Source: Uloborus plumipes
Lineage: Eukaryota > Arthropoda > Arachnida > Araneae > Uloboridae
Length of the DNA stretch: 64,000 nucleotides
Direction of reading: 5' to 3'
NCBI GenBank assembly: GCA_038373865.1
Contig: JAXGGA010000478.1
Coordinates: forward strand, 1 to 64,000
Position 1 is the stretch's first letter, and every line of letters starts with the position of its first letter. The position numbers and the translations under genes were made by a program. Positions 1 through 11,080 of this stretch are shown in pieces. A model generated the notes under the pieces. The model had not been told where the DNA came from. It made no database searches and saw only the letters and a program-made list of their open reading frames with translations.

Positions 1-75
1 AGAATTGGAAGAAGACGAAGAGACCACACCAAAAGCCCATAGATGCGCAAAGCAGCTAAACTAAAAAGCCAAGTA
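1..75. other. Unassigned left edge
   Basis: Purine-rich sequence just outside the long foldback that follows. No coding potential was seen. It lies in, or downstream of, the intron after the last visible exon of the Frazzled/DCC gene. Confidence 0.4.
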
Positions 76-639
76 TATAATAATACAAACAAATAGTAAA
101 AATGAAATCAAAAATGGCACATTAGGAGAAGTGAAAGGAGAAAGGTTGAATCCAGAGCTCATCAGCCGTGGGGGATTCAAGAGTGGTCGAAAGACGAAAA
201 AATTTTAATATAAGCTATAAAGAGGATGTTTAAGTTCAAAATATGCAGTCTACTGATCTTCATTGGGCAAAACAGCACCGATGCGAGTCTGCAAACTGTA
301 CATAAGAACAAAAATCTAAAACTAAAAGCAGGGGGTTTCGCCTCGACTGATTAGGATTTTTGGGAATTTTATTCCTAATCGGTCGAGGCGAAACCCCCTG
401 CTTTTAGTTTTAGATTTTTGTTCTTATGTACAGTTTGCAGACTCGCATCGGTGCTGTTTTGCCCAATGAAGATCAGTAGACTGCATATTTTGAACTTAAA
501 CCTCCTCTTTATAGCTTATATTAAAATTTTTTGGTCTTTCGACCACTCTTGAATCCCCCACGGCTGATGAGCTCTGGATTCAACCTTTCTCCTTTCACTT
601 CTCCTAATGTGCCATTTTTTATTTCATTTTTACTATTTG

Positions 640-647
<8 letters not shown>
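76..647. repeat. Long foldback (inverted repeat), arms about 285 bp
   Basis: The two arms are near-perfect reverse complements centred at about 361. The left arm segment GCAGTCTACTGATCTTCATT returns in reverse complement at about 465-485, and the arms can be followed out to about 76 and 647. The central loop is only a few bases around GATTAGG...CCTAATC. There is no coding capacity. A weakly similar single-arm fragment lies near 48340-48460. This is a foldback or MITE-like element of unassigned superfamily. The (TA)n tract at 645-674 abuts its right end. Confidence 0.85.

Positions 648-675
<28 letters not shown>
640..675. repeat. (TA)n microsatellite
   Basis: Uninterrupted TA dinucleotides lie at the right end of the foldback. 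Confidence 0.9.
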
Positions 676-677
<2 letters not shown>

Positions 678-1378
678 CTTCCAGATAATTATCAATAAGG
701 TATACTCTTAAGCATAACCCCCTACTAAATTTTTATCTTCTTTTTTTTTTTGCTTTTTGCACTACTCCCTAAAATAAAGAGATGAAAATAAGATATTATT
801 AAAATTCCAGTCCTTAAGCAGAATGTGCCTTCATGACCAATTTTCTTTGAAAAAGATACTTTTAAAAGGTTTCACTAAGGTACAAAGCATGCTTGATTCA
901 TATAACAAAATAACTGAGGATAATTTTTTAAACAACCCTCGTATGCATTATATGAAACAGTTCAATCATTTAAAAAAGATATTGCACTTAAATGCATTAA
1001 AAATATATGCATCGAAAAGTCAAAACTAATTGGATATTCCCAGAAAAAAGGGTCCAAATTAATAATTGTATATAGGTTTAAAATGGGAGAAGAAAAAAAA
1101 ACCTATTTTTTAAGAAAAAAAAAGCTTTTAATTATTTAAATGAGAGATAATACTTTTACACGTTAAGCATATTTAACAGTAAAGCCCATTAGAGGCCAAT
1201 AATAGAACTGCACTATGAGAAGGTGATTCATCATCCCAATACTGCGTCTGAAACTTCAATGTAGGCAATGCTTTTGGTATGGTGTAGTTACATAGACGAT
1301 AATATTTTACAAAATTAAATTAACAAACTAAAGCATTTTTGACAAAATCATAGAAAATTCACTTGAAAAAAGTCATAC
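676..1378. other. Intron sequence, nothing recognised
   Basis: AT-rich sequence downstream of the last visible exon. The next exon (FN3-6) was searched for on the minus strand and is not here, so this intron runs off the left edge. A 68-codon plus-strand frame at 823-1029 shows no recognisable protein features. Confidence 0.5.
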
Positions 1379-1699
1379 CAGCCTCTTCAGTAGTATTCAA
1401 AACACTCATACTCCATGTACTTTCTTTACGTTCTTTCACAACTTTCACAGAAAACTCATATTGTGTATTGGGTTTCAGATCATCAATCATACAATTTAAA
1501 TCAGTTGAGTTGAAAAAACGGTACTTTGGAATCAGGGAATAAGTATATGTAGTATAACGAACAGTATAATATCTGTTATCTGTAATAAGCTGATTTCTAG
1601 ATAAAGTAGTATCAGTCCAATAAAGAACAACTGTGGAGGATGATAAAACAATGGCTTTCAATCCAACTGGAGGCAACATTGGAGTAAATGGCTCAGGTG
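1379..1699 (-). CDS. fra: Frazzled/DCC exon E15: fifth FN3 domain
   Basis: The 321-bp exon runs from an acceptor at 1700-1701 to a donor GTATGA at 1377-1378 and is phase 1 on both sides. It encodes a complete FN3 domain starting PEPFTPMLPPVGLKA, with the core Trp in LYWTD, YYTVRY, and the late-strand motif LKPNTQYEFSVKVVKERK followed by STWSM. These match the FN3-5 domain of DCC/neogenin, a domain that takes part in netrin binding in vertebrate relatives. It is the last exon visible; FN3-6 must be further left. Confidence 0.95.
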
Positions 1700-1988
1700 C
1701 TATAAAAAGACAAGTATAACGAATTATATAAAAGTACCAATTTATTTTAACAGATAATTACAACATCTTTTAGCCAATCCTTTTTAATTGTAAGTAATTT
1801 AAAGATTGTAATTGTTCATTCCATAAGAAAACTTTTATTTTACTTTACATACACTGGTAGATGAAACAAGAAATATGCATGCATTAATACAGAATATCTC
1901 AATTACGAAATGGTCACAGTGGTCATTATTTAAAAACACATCCAAGACCTAAAATAAAATAATTGCTAGCTATTTTACAGAAACTTAC
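1700..1988 (-). other. Intron E14-E15 (289 bp)
   Basis: Short AT-rich intron with a GTAAGT donor and a pyrimidine-rich TTTTTATAG acceptor. It sits precisely in the linker between FN3-4 and FN3-5. No other feature seen. Confidence 0.85.
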
Positions 1989-2084
1989 TTGATTCAACTT
2001 CAGTCTTAACAGTTTCATAAATTGTAATACTGTCACCAGCATGGTTAAAAGCTCTGAGACTGATCACATATTCACTGGAAGGTT
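1989..2084 (-). CDS. fra: Frazzled/DCC exon E14: second half of FN3-4
   Basis: The 96-bp exon (donor GTAAGT, acceptor TTTAG) encodes PSSEYVISLRAFNHAGDSIT and then YETVKTEVES. The Tyr-x-Ile-x-Leu-x-Ala-x-Asn core is the F-strand of an FN3 domain and matches the DCC segment SSHYVISLKAFNNAGEG. It is too short for simple ORF detection and is supported by phase (c|aa in, a|ca out) and by homology. The linker to FN3-5 is short. Confidence 0.93.
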
Positions 2085-2200
2085 CTAAATATAAATATAA
2101 GATAGCTTAAAAACATTCAAAATGCTATGAAAAAGAATGCAAAACTTGCAATCAAATATCATAAAAGAAATTACTACGGAATATTTACATTTAAATAATA

Positions 2201-2376
2201 CAGTCGACGCTCGATATAACGACCATCTCCGTCCTACAGAAAACGGTCTTTGTAACGAGTGGTCGCTATAAGAGGTAGAACATAGAGTGTATTGGGATAC
2301 AGTTGGGGGTTTTCTCACCGGTCGTTATATTAGGATGGTCTTTATAACGTGTGGTCGTTATAACGAGCATCGACTG
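2201..2376. mobile_element. TA-flanked MITE M1 (176 bp, pogo/Tigger-like ends)
   Basis: Terminal inverted repeats begin CAGTCGACGCTCG and run for about 25 bp (inner part TATAACGACCA), flanked by TA on both sides. The interior has no coding capacity. A second copy of almost the same length lies at 58615-58791. CAGT ends with a TA duplication fit the Tc1/mariner-pogo group; the exact family is inferred. Confidence 0.88.
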
Positions 2377-3004
2377 TACTAAATAAGAAAAACTTCCATT
2401 TTTCAGGCCAAGTTCTCGGAAACTGCAAACAATTATTAACATCAACATCAAACATTGAAGCTTATATTTAATGATAAAGTAAACTCCTGATTACCTGCAG
2501 AATAGGATGGCACGGTAGCCAAAGATTAGTGAATACTGAAGTTTATTGAAAAATAGGTAAAAAAAGATCCTAGTGTATGCAATAGCTAGAAAAAATTAGT
2601 AACACAACAAATACATTGAAACTACAGTTAAAAATGATAACGTTAAACGTAAAAAATATCTTTAAAAGCTAAAAACCTATAAAGCACTCGCTTTTTTCTC
2701 CATCACCGTAAAAAAGGAAAACAAAAGTGTGAAATACTTTTAACTACCTGCCAGTTAATCAAGGTTTACTAGAGAAATGTGAAGAACAAATACATTTCAG
2801 AAAGAAAACAAATTACAGCAGAACAGCACCAATCTAAACCAACAAGTTTTTTTAAAAGAATAATTAAAAAGATTAACTACAGTGATTCAAATACTATAAA
2901 TAAATAATTACTTTTTCAAAATTTACATTTTTATTCACATTGATGTGCTAATGCAATATAAAGCAGTGGATAAACCGTCCAAAAGCAAGGGCTATGGCAG
3001 GAAC
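2377..3004. other. Intron sequence, nothing recognised
   Basis: AT-rich part of the E13-E14 intron between two repeats. No coding or repeat signal could be supported. Confidence 0.5.
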
Positions 3005-3416
3005 ATGCAATACACCGCCAACTCGTTTATTTCTATCCATGGACTGCAGTTTTGTGCTTATTATGCACTCATCAGCATGGAATAAGAAAGTAACCGAGTT
3101 GGAGGCAAAAATTTTTTTATAGAGCTAAGAGATCAAAAAAACTGGCAGCTTATGTGAAGTTGGAATACGAGCAAGCGACCGCACTTGGTACGGTACTTAA
3201 AATTTACAAATAAAATTTACGAGTGTACCGTACCAAGTGCGGTCGCTCGCTGGTATTCCAATTTCACATTATCTAACAGTTTTTTGGCTCTCTTTGCTCT
3301 ATAAGAGGATTTTTGCCTCCAAATCAGTTACTTTCCTATTCCATGCTGATGAGTGCATAATAAGCACAAAACTGCAGTCTATGGATTCAAATAATTGAGT
3401 TGGTGGTGTATTGCAT
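3005..3416. repeat. Foldback element, arms about 200 bp
   Basis: ATGCAATACACC at 3005 is the reverse complement of the right end GGTGGTGTATTGCAT (ending at 3416). The arms also share GTACCGTACCAAGTGCGGTCG near the centre (about 3210) and the stretch around GGACTGCAGTTTTGTGCTTA. A single diverged arm fragment (CAATACACC...AACTCGTTTATTTCT) recurs at about 32520-32580. Superfamily unassigned. Confidence 0.85.
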
Positions 3417-4373
3417 ACTAATGCAATAATTCAATAATCATATTTGCATTTCATGAAATTGTTTTTTGAGAACACTCATTTCTTAAATTTATTTTACATT
3501 TTAACTATATTCCCAAAAGTAACGTTATCAGTCAGTTTTGTCTGATCAAATGCTGTTATTCTCAACAAGAAAGCTATATTAAGCCCTATATCTTATAAAG
3601 AAATCATAATGGTTTTTAATGTACTACTCTACGTATCACACTGCTCTACATATCACATTTCTACCTAATAAGCTCCTAAAATGAGAGAACAAGAATATAT
3701 TCTCTGACTCGTCAGTTTCATCTAGATCATTAATTTTGTATTTTATTCTGAACTACATAAATATTTATTCATGTGCATATTTGCATACAGTTAATTGGCT
3801 TTAGTATCACTCTACAGTTGCAAAAGGGAAGCAGCCCTTCCCAAACTGCCAGCCTAGCTGGCACAAGATAAAAACATCACATGTGGTCCCTACAGGGATA
3901 ATGAACATTGTTAACTGCTGCTAGCATACACTTTAAAAACAAAAATCTTTCAAGCAGTCTTACTTAAAACCTTCAAGTGGAATTGATTTTGTGATTTTCT
4001 CCGAATCAGATTTAGGTTTTCCACAATAAGGTCTATCCAGTGATAAGAACTATTTTTCAACAATAAAATTTACACAAAACATTTTATTGTCTTTCTTTAA
4101 AATCTCAACATCTTTAGATGTTATGCTCTGCATCAGGTAATTTAACTTTTTCCTTTCTAATTCAGTTTCTTTATTTAATGACTTTTAATTAATGTGGGCA
4201 CTGACTATTTCAAAAACTTTAAAGCAACATGGTGAAACATTATTCCATTGTTAAATATTCTTTCAGAAACCAAAAGGTAAACTAATTTTCTTGACAAAAC
4301 AAAATCATGTAAATAAGCTATTTAATTATAAAGAAAAAAAAAAAAAAGAAAATTATGTTTATTTTCATGCAGG
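3417..4373. other. Intron sequence, nothing recognised
   Basis: AT-rich remainder of the E13-E14 intron. No supported feature. Confidence 0.5.
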
Positions 4374-4412
4374 CACACACACACACACACACACACACCA
4401 CACACACACACA
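4374..4412. repeat. (AC)n microsatellite
   Basis: An AC tract with one interruption lies only 24 bp downstream, in gene sense, of the E13 donor. Confidence 0.9.
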
Positions 4413-4435
4413 ATGCAACTATTGTAAATACTCAC

Positions 4436-4630
4436 GAAGATTTTCAATATTAAAATATCTGTGTTTTGCATCAAGAGTTCTTGAATAAACATCAGGTAAA
4501 CCAATCCCCCAACCAATAGTATATCCTCGAACAATGATACTTTGATCCTTAGGAGGACCCCAGCTAACGAAAATGGAATTTGAAGAAGGTCTGGCACGTA
4601 AAGAACTAGGTTTATCAGGAACTTGAACTT
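4436..4630 (-). CDS. fra: Frazzled/DCC exon E13: first half of FN3-4
   Basis: The 195-bp exon (acceptor TTTTAG, donor GTGAGT) encodes VQVPDKPSSLRARPSSNSI, FVSWGPPKD, IIVRGYTIGWGIGLPDVYS and KHRYFNIENL. It is closely similar to DCC FN3-4 (VPDQPSSLHVRPQ, VRGYIIGYGVGSP, KQRYYSIERLE). The Trp of SWGPP is the FN3 core residue. The phase 1 entry joins the preceding D|E codon. Confidence 0.95.
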
Positions 4631-4946
4631 CTAAAACATAAGTTAAAAAAATATATACAAAGTTAGTTAATAGAAACAAATAAAATTCACTACAAAATAT
4701 ATGGGTTCCAAAATAATAACAATTATAACAGGATCCCACTTAAAAAACTCTTAATTACACAGTATATTAAAACACTCATAATTACACAGTATAGTCTCAA
4801 TTTTACCTCTTCTGCCAGATCAGTTGTAAAAATGGTATCGAGCGGGAAAATGTAAAATTAAGGATCAGAGTTAAAAATCTAGGCATACAGTTTAAAATTT
4901 TACTTACCCAATAAACTAATAGAAAATAATGTGATGTCTTTACTTT

Positions 4947-5150
4947 TTAGCCTACTTTCCCGTTAAAAATAAAAGAAAGACGAAAAAAGTATTAAAAGTA
5001 GCTTAATGCATCTAAAAAAATATCGCCAAGTTAAAAAAATAAAAAGGTAAAATGAATATCGAAAAATTAAAAATTTGAAAGTAGGGTATTGAGATGGGGA
5101 ATTTGTGCGTCGGTCGGTCTGTCTGTCCCCCCCTAATACCCCCTTTATAC
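4947..5150 (-). mobile_element. Family B right terminus, inverted fragment
   Basis: Begins TTAGCCTACTTTCCCGTT and continues as the reverse complement of the right ends seen at 7842, 30562 and 40548, including the CTTGGCGATAT and GACAGACAGACC tracts. Homology to the other copies fades by about 5150, so only the terminal 200 bp is shared. Confidence 0.8.
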
Positions 5151-6718
5151 CTATTAATAGGTGAAAACTAGTGGCCGATAAATTAGTGAGTTCATAATTA
5201 TAAACTTTTTACATATATAGTTATCACAGTTAAATAAATTAAGGAACTAAAGTCAAGTTGCAAAAACAATAAAAATAAACTGCTACAATATAACTTCAAA
5301 TAAGAAGATTTAAGGTAGCACAAGTTAAAAAAAGTTCTGAAATTTCAAGAAAGTGAACTAATTACAAGATGCAGACGGATTGGAATCTGATACACCGCAT
5401 CCAGTTTTCAACAAAGCATGCACACAGTATTGGTAAAAAGATTTTTACTAAATGAGCTATTACTTAAAATTCAGTTGAGGGAAAATCTTAAATAAGTCAG
5501 CTACTGCAATTCACTACATTTTACACTGATCTTCAAAAGAGGATTTTTCCGGGGAAACATCGGAACTTTTGGAGCATGTACAAAAAATTTGGAGAAACTA
5601 CGGGAGCAGTGAGGAAGGGGGAGTGCACGTGGGAGCTGTGTAAAAAATGATCACAGAAACTTGAAAATTAAAAAAAGAAAGAAAAGATAGGTTTTTTTGG
5701 CAAGTCTCACTAATATTTAATATTCTAAGGGTTTATTGAAAATTTCTTCTTGCAAGAAAAACATATTTAAGCAAATCTGAAAATAGCCTAACCATTCTGT
5801 TGCTTGAATTTAGGGGCATTTAAACTGTAAGATTATGCAAAAACTACCCACTTCACAAACAATCAAAAAAGAAAGAGAAGCTGATTAAGATTTAAAAGTT
5901 AAGTTGAAAAAAAAAGAAAGAAAAGAAAAAAAACCCCTTAAAATAAAACTTTAGGTTTAAGATAGAACAAGTCAAAATAGCTCTCAACTTTCGAAATAAT
6001 CGAAATATTTACAAGATGCAAAAGGATTGGAAACTCAGAAATTGCGTGCTATTTTCGAAGTACACGAACGATATTGGTACATCTTCCAAAAAATTAAGTA
6101 AATGAGTTATTGATAGTTAAAAACCACTAACATAACGTGTTAAATAAGGCAGCTACAGTAATTTATTAGATTTTAGGCCAATTTTTCCATTTTAAAAAAA
6201 GAGGATTTTTTTAAGAAACAGTTCAATTTTTCTGGAAAAAAACTCGGATTTTTGGAGTACATATAGAGTGGAGAAATTCTAGTGGGTGGGGAACTAGACA
6301 GGATAGCTATGGATAAAATATTACTAAAACTTGAGAAATAAAATTAAAGAAACTTATTTTGCAAATTTCTCAATATTTTGATTTTTGAAAGTTTGAAGTA
6401 AATATCTTAATTTCAGCGTTTTAAAAGAGAGAAGAGCATACTTAAGCAAACCAGGAAACAGCTTTAAAAAAGAGGGAAACTCCGAGGGAAAAAAAAGTTA
6501 CTTCAGTATATATCAATCCGCTGATTTTAGCAAAAAATGGCAACACCTCCATGCGACATTCGTTCGAAATAAATCGCTTAATATTTTTAATTATAGTACA
6601 ATGACTTTCTTTTGATAAAGAGGAAAGAACTGGCGAAAATATTTTCTATTTTATTAACACTGTCCAGAAACCGGAATCAAAATTTACAAACACGTGTGCT
6701 TGCAATTTGCAATGTGAA
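5151..6718. repeat. Degenerate two-copy repeat of about 620 bp
   Basis: Stretches around 5360-5400 (ACAAGATGCAGACGGATTGG) and 6010-6040 (ACAAGATGCAAAAGGATTGG) and their flanks correspond, as do the following GGATTTTTCC...CGG and TTGGAGTACAT blocks. Two diverged direct units are suggested. They may be the interior of the family B-type element whose end lies at 4947. No coding capacity. Confidence 0.55.
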
Positions 6719-7842
6719 ACAAGAAGTTCTGTCAAGAACTAAATGAGCCTACTTTCCCGTACATCGACATCGGCATTCTAGCATCTGATCATTATTCTCT
6801 TAATTATCTGAGACTAAAAATTATGTCAAACATACCTTCCTAGCACTTAAAGCTAATTTCTAAAAGCAAAATATATCCCTCTCATCAGATGAAATAGACA
6901 CATAAAAAGTAAATAAAAAAATAAATAAAGTTTTGTCGCACCTTTTAAAGAATGTAACTGTTACAGTTCTTCCGTAGAAAAATTCCTCAATTGTTTTCAA
7001 AAAAAAAATTAAAAGTACAAAGTACATCAAAACACATTTTATCAAAGAAAGAAAAAAAAAAGAAAAAAAAAAACTCGTCCGTTGATAAAATGTCTCGAAT
7101 TTCACTTTTAATCCGTTGCCAGTTGTTAAATATAAATAAAGAATAAAATGCCCGAAGAAAAGGTTGCTTGAACGGTTCAATGTTGAACCAAAAAATGTTC
7201 AAATTGAAAATTTAAATACGGTAATGAAGTATCCTTGCTGAGATCCTTCGAACAAAAAAAAAAGTTTATTTAAATCGGATTGTTCACTCAAAAGTTATTA
7301 GGGGTGACAGCTTGCTTGAGCGCTTCAATGTTGAACAAAAAATTGTTCAAATTGGAAATGTAAATACGGGAATGAAGTATCCTTGATAAGATCTTTCGAA
7401 CAAAAAAAAGTTTGTTCAAATCCGACTGTTCACTCAAAAGTTAGCATCGTGGGACAGATTGTTTGAACGGTTCAAAGTTGAACCAAAAATTTTTCAAATC
7501 GAAAAATCAAATATGGGAATGAGCTGTACTCGCCGAGATCTTTCCAACAAAAAAAAGTTTGTCCAAATCGGAATGTTCATTCAAAAGTTATTAGGGGGGG
7601 ACAGACAGACCGACCGACAGACCGACACACAAATTCTCCATCTCAATACCCTACTTTCAAATTTTTAATTTTTCGATTTTCATTTTACCTTTTTATTTTT
7701 TTAACTTGGCGATATTTTTTGGACTTGGCGATATTTTTTTAACTTGGCCATATTTTTTGGACTTGGCGATATTTTTTAGATGCATTAAGCTACTTTTAAT
7801 ACTTTTTGTCTTTCTTTTATTTTAAACGGGAAAGTAGGCTAA
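6719..7842 (+). mobile_element. Family B element, copy 1 (1.12 kb)
   Basis: The left end ACAAGAAGTTCTGTCAAGAAC (its inner 16 bases form a small hairpin) and AGCCTACTTTCCCGT are shared with copies at 28674 and 37760. The right end is ACGGGAAAGTAGGCTAA. The 15-bp inverted repeat is therefore subterminal on the left and terminal on the right. The interior has three units of a 147-bp tandem repeat starting with TTGAACGGTTCAA-like palindromes, then a CTTGGCGATAT tract. No transposase is encoded, so it is non-autonomous. Confidence 0.85.
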
Positions 7843-8396
7843 AAATGGCGCATGCATCACGAAATTGCTTTGGATTTCATTCACAAAAAGGGTTGTTCAT
7901 AGCAACGCCGTTCTTAATTAGCGTCCTCCTTCTGAGGGAGGGGGAAATTAGAAAGTTCATCCACATTTGCAAACATGAGGCCTGTGTTCCAGAAAATATT
8001 GGTAATGTTCTGCTTTGATTTGAGGTCGTAACTCCTCCCCCGAACCTCTCCGTTTGCAAAATGTTCATGATGAGATGGTTGTAGGAGAAGTTATGACGCC
8101 AATCTGAAGCGAAATAATTTGGGAAAATAAGGTTCAATAGGACTGAGGCATCGCATGTTTAGACAAAACATAAAAATTTGATTTTTAAATAAAAATATAA
8201 AAACGGACCAATCGGACTAAAAAGTTAAAAAGCGGTCTAAAGCGAAATTAACTCTAAAAAACGGACTTTGGCGGGAAAAACGGACCATTGGGAGCCCTGT
8301 GTTGAGTCTACTTCTGATAGTAACTGAAACTGCATAAAATTGAATTACATAATCAATAAAATAAAGTAAAACCCTTATATATGTAAACATAATTAC
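7843..8396. other. Intron sequence, nothing recognised
   Basis: Contains a short stretch of repeated CGGAC/CGGTC words at 8200-8290 that may be repeat-derived. No feature can be named. Confidence 0.45.
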
Positions 8397-8507
8397 CATC
8401 TAAATCATTGTAATATGTTTCTGCAGTTTTCCACTCAGTGAATGGGCCAGTGCCATTAACAGATAAAGCTGCTATTTTAACCATATATTGCACTCCTTTT
8501 TCTAAAC
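8397..8507 (-). CDS. fra: Frazzled/DCC exon E12: end of FN3-3
   Basis: The 111-bp exon encodes GLEKGVQYMVKIAALSVNGT, GPFTEW and TAETYYNDLDG. It matches DCC ([26 protein letters not shown]...AETPENDLDES). Acceptor TTTTGCAG at 8508-8509, donor GTAATT at 8395-8396. It joins E11 through a split Gly codon (g|gt). Confidence 0.94.
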
Positions 8508-8600
8508 CTGCAAAAAAAATTAATCATAAGCTTTAAGAGAAGAGTGCATTCAAATAAACATTTTTGTAATAGAATAAAAATCATATTGTGTCATTCTTAC

Positions 8601-8745
8601 CAGTTAAAGTATATGAACGTCGACTACCATCTGTAGCAAAAGTGTCCCCTCCTTTCTTCCCACTTTGTTTGTATCGAATTTTGTATCCGGTAATAATACC
8701 ATTTTGAGATTCTATAGGGGGCGGATCCCACCGGATATAAATGCT
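8601..8745 (-). CDS. fra: Frazzled/DCC exon E11: middle of FN3-3
   Basis: The 145-bp exon encodes SIYIRWDPPPIESQNGIITG, YKIRYKQ and RRSYTLTG, with the FN3 Trp in IRWDPPP. The acceptor uses the first of two adjacent AGs (8746-8747), which gives a phase 0 join to E10 (NST|SIYIRW). Donor GTAAGA. DCC counterpart: [24 protein letters not shown]. Confidence 0.93.
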
Positions 8746-8842
8746 CTACAAAAACATAACAGAAAACAATAAATTACAAGGACATTTAGGCAATAAATTT
8801 AGTTAAAAATTCAGTCAATAAAAAAGATGTTTTAGAACTTAC

Positions 8843-8892
8843 AGTAGAATTAGCAGGTTCCAAAGAAATATTTTGAGGCGTCTCACTGGGTA
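8843..8892 (-). CDS. fra: Frazzled/DCC micro-exon E10 (50 bp): start of FN3-3
   Basis: A tiny exon encoding VPSETPQNISLEPANST, the A and B strands of FN3-3 (DCC: VPSAPPQNVSLEVVNS). Donor GTAAGT at 8841-8842, acceptor TTTTATAG at 8893-8894. In phase 1, out phase 0. Its small size makes it easy to miss in automatic annotation. Homology, both splice sites and phase closure support it. Confidence 0.92.
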
Positions 8893-9690
8893 CTATAAAA
8901 ATGACATAAAATAGTTACTGTAACAGGTGATATACTCTTGAATGAGTTATTTTGCATAAAATAAAATAAAACACATAACATGGATTACCTGTTTCAAAAA
9001 TGCAGGTAAAAATTTTAAGCATCCTATGCCTTAGCTAAAATATTAACTCTAAATTTTAGAACATCTTCAGATCATTTGTTTATTTTTTTAAATTATTATT
9101 ATTTATCTATTATTACTTGTTTATTGTTATTTATTTATTTTAAAAAAAAATCAAAATTTGTCGCCAATTTCTTCTAAACCATTTCCAAAACACACTTTTC
9201 TCATGGCCACTTAAATTAGACTAGCGAACAGAAACTAAACCCTCTAAAAATACTTCAGTGGAAAAAATAATGCATTTGAGGAATACATACATGATTTCTA
9301 TAGCTTGGTCAAGGCTGTACCAAACTTGAATTGTTGGGAGGAAAAGTTCGTAATTTACCAAATGGAACTCCAAATTTTGTCGAATGATGAAGTACAAGTA
9401 TGCAAATAAACATGTATCTAACGAACAGAGACATTCAGGCATTGCCGAATTACAGTAGTGCAATACTGTCCCCAAATTTATTGAACTTTTAGACAAAAAT
9501 TGCTGAATAAAGAAATTTTCGCTGCGGCACCCCTGGGTTTAGTTACTTCATAGAACTGATTCTCAGTGTTTTTCTCAAAGAAAAAAAAAATAAACTGAAG
9601 CATATAAAGGGACAAAACAATACTTTTAAAACCAAATTCAACAACTTTTGGACCGCCCTCTTTCATTTAAATATAGCATTTAAGAGGATT
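8893..9690. other. Intron sequence, nothing recognised
   Basis: AT-rich. A 91-codon minus-strand frame at 9221-9496 has no recognisable motif and was not accepted. Confidence 0.5.
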
Positions 9691-9967
9691 TTTATGGACA
9701 GAAAGTAAGTTATCTGCATTGAACAGAGGCCTTTAATGGACAGCAAGTAAACTATCTGCATTAAACAGAGGTCTTTTATAGACAGAAAGTAAGTTATCTG
9801 CATTGAACTGAGGTCTTTTATGGACATAAAGTAAGTTATCTGCATTAAACAGAGATCTTTTATAGACAAAAAGTAAGTTATCTGCATTGAACTGAGGTCT
9901 TTTATGGACATAAATCTGCATTGAACAGAGGTCTTTGATGGACAGAAAGTAATCTGCATTGAACAGA
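9691..9967. repeat. 42-bp tandem repeat, about 6.5 units
   Basis: The unit contains AAGTTATCTGCATTGAACAG and GTCTTTTATGGACA-like blocks, repeating every 42 bp, with shortened units at the right end. Because 42 is a multiple of 3, the array leaves open frames that read as repeated 14-residue blocks on the minus strand. This is a by-product, not evidence of a protein. Confidence 0.9.
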
Positions 9968-11080
9968 CCTCAGTTTACAAGAAAAAGCATCTGTGTCTGG
10001 ATTTCAGCTGCCTTCCTAATAGGCAAGGAACAATAAATTTCGTGTTTCTAGAAAAGAAAACGGCAAAATCAGTGTTAGAAATAAGCGGTCTTTAGTCCGT
10101 AAGTTAGTTAGTAAAAATAAATTTTTTACAAAAAATTTATTTTTTTCTGTGCATTTTTTGTAAAAAAATTTTTCACATTTCGCCTCAAAGGACTCAACTG
10201 TTCTGTTAAGACAAAGAATAGAGCATGACATTGGCAAAAAAAATATTTCAATATGTTGTTGGCAGAGGAAGTTATGACCGTTTGAATATCGGTAAAATAT
10301 GACATTTTTCATATTTCGGCCTTACGCAACTAAAAGAACGTTGAACTTTCCTCGGTTATTTATACATTATTTTAAAGTGCTTACACTGGTCTTTCAAACG
10401 ACACTATTTTTGCCGTGCCAACTGAAATGTACAAGCTGTTTTCGGACCTCAAAAACGCTAAAAAACGTAAAAATGCCCTGTTTTGAGGGCCTTCACTGAC
10501 CTTACGGCAACAACTTACCACAAATTTAACATTCAGTTTGTAAAGTTTCAACCTTCTATATTCCATATACAAAAAGAAAATTGCAGTTTAACAGTTCCTG
10601 GTAAGAGTTTTGGCTCACAGCAATTTCCATGTCTTGAAAATCCGCTTAATTTTTGATGCCGCACCTTCAGCTTTAGGGGTCCATAAAAACTAAACAACTC
10701 AACTTTAGAGCAAAACATTCTGGATTTGGTCTTTCAATAAGATAATAAACATTTGGTATTTTTTGGGAGAAAATCTGAGAGGTCATGAATCACCTCATAA
10801 TGCTAGGCGTGACACTTTCTCAGATTCTTGCTCTTAAGAAAAATTTACTATAGCTTTATATAATAAGGTATGGTAAAATCATTGACATGGATGTACGCCT
10901 CTTATACAATGAATGACCCATTTGGAAGCAGTTAAACATCTTTTTCTTTTTCCCTTAAAGCATTTTATACTTACATTGCATATAAACCTTTACAATTTTA
11001 ATTCCTTCAAAATTAAAGTACTCATTTTTAAAATCAGCTTAATTACAGTAAAACGTCACAAGTAAATAAGTTTTGCATAC
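9968..11080. other. Intron sequence with an orphan hAT-like terminus
   Basis: GTGTTAGAAATAAGCGGTC at 10065-10083 resembles the end of the hAT-like element at 20909, but no matching second end was found. The rest of the E9-E10 intron shows nothing that can be named. Confidence 0.4.

Noticed and set aside
7459..7668. Similar plus-strand frames in all three family B copies (7459, 30189, 40147) starting MFERF/MFERL..VEPK
   Set aside because: They cover the last 147-bp repeat unit plus GACC/GACA simple repeat. They differ in length and frame after the repeat and show no domain. Repeated DNA explains the similarity.
9663..9959. Minus-strand frame with repeated 14-residue blocks
   Set aside because: It is the translation of the 42-bp tandem array, sits inside an intron of the receptor gene and has no splice context.
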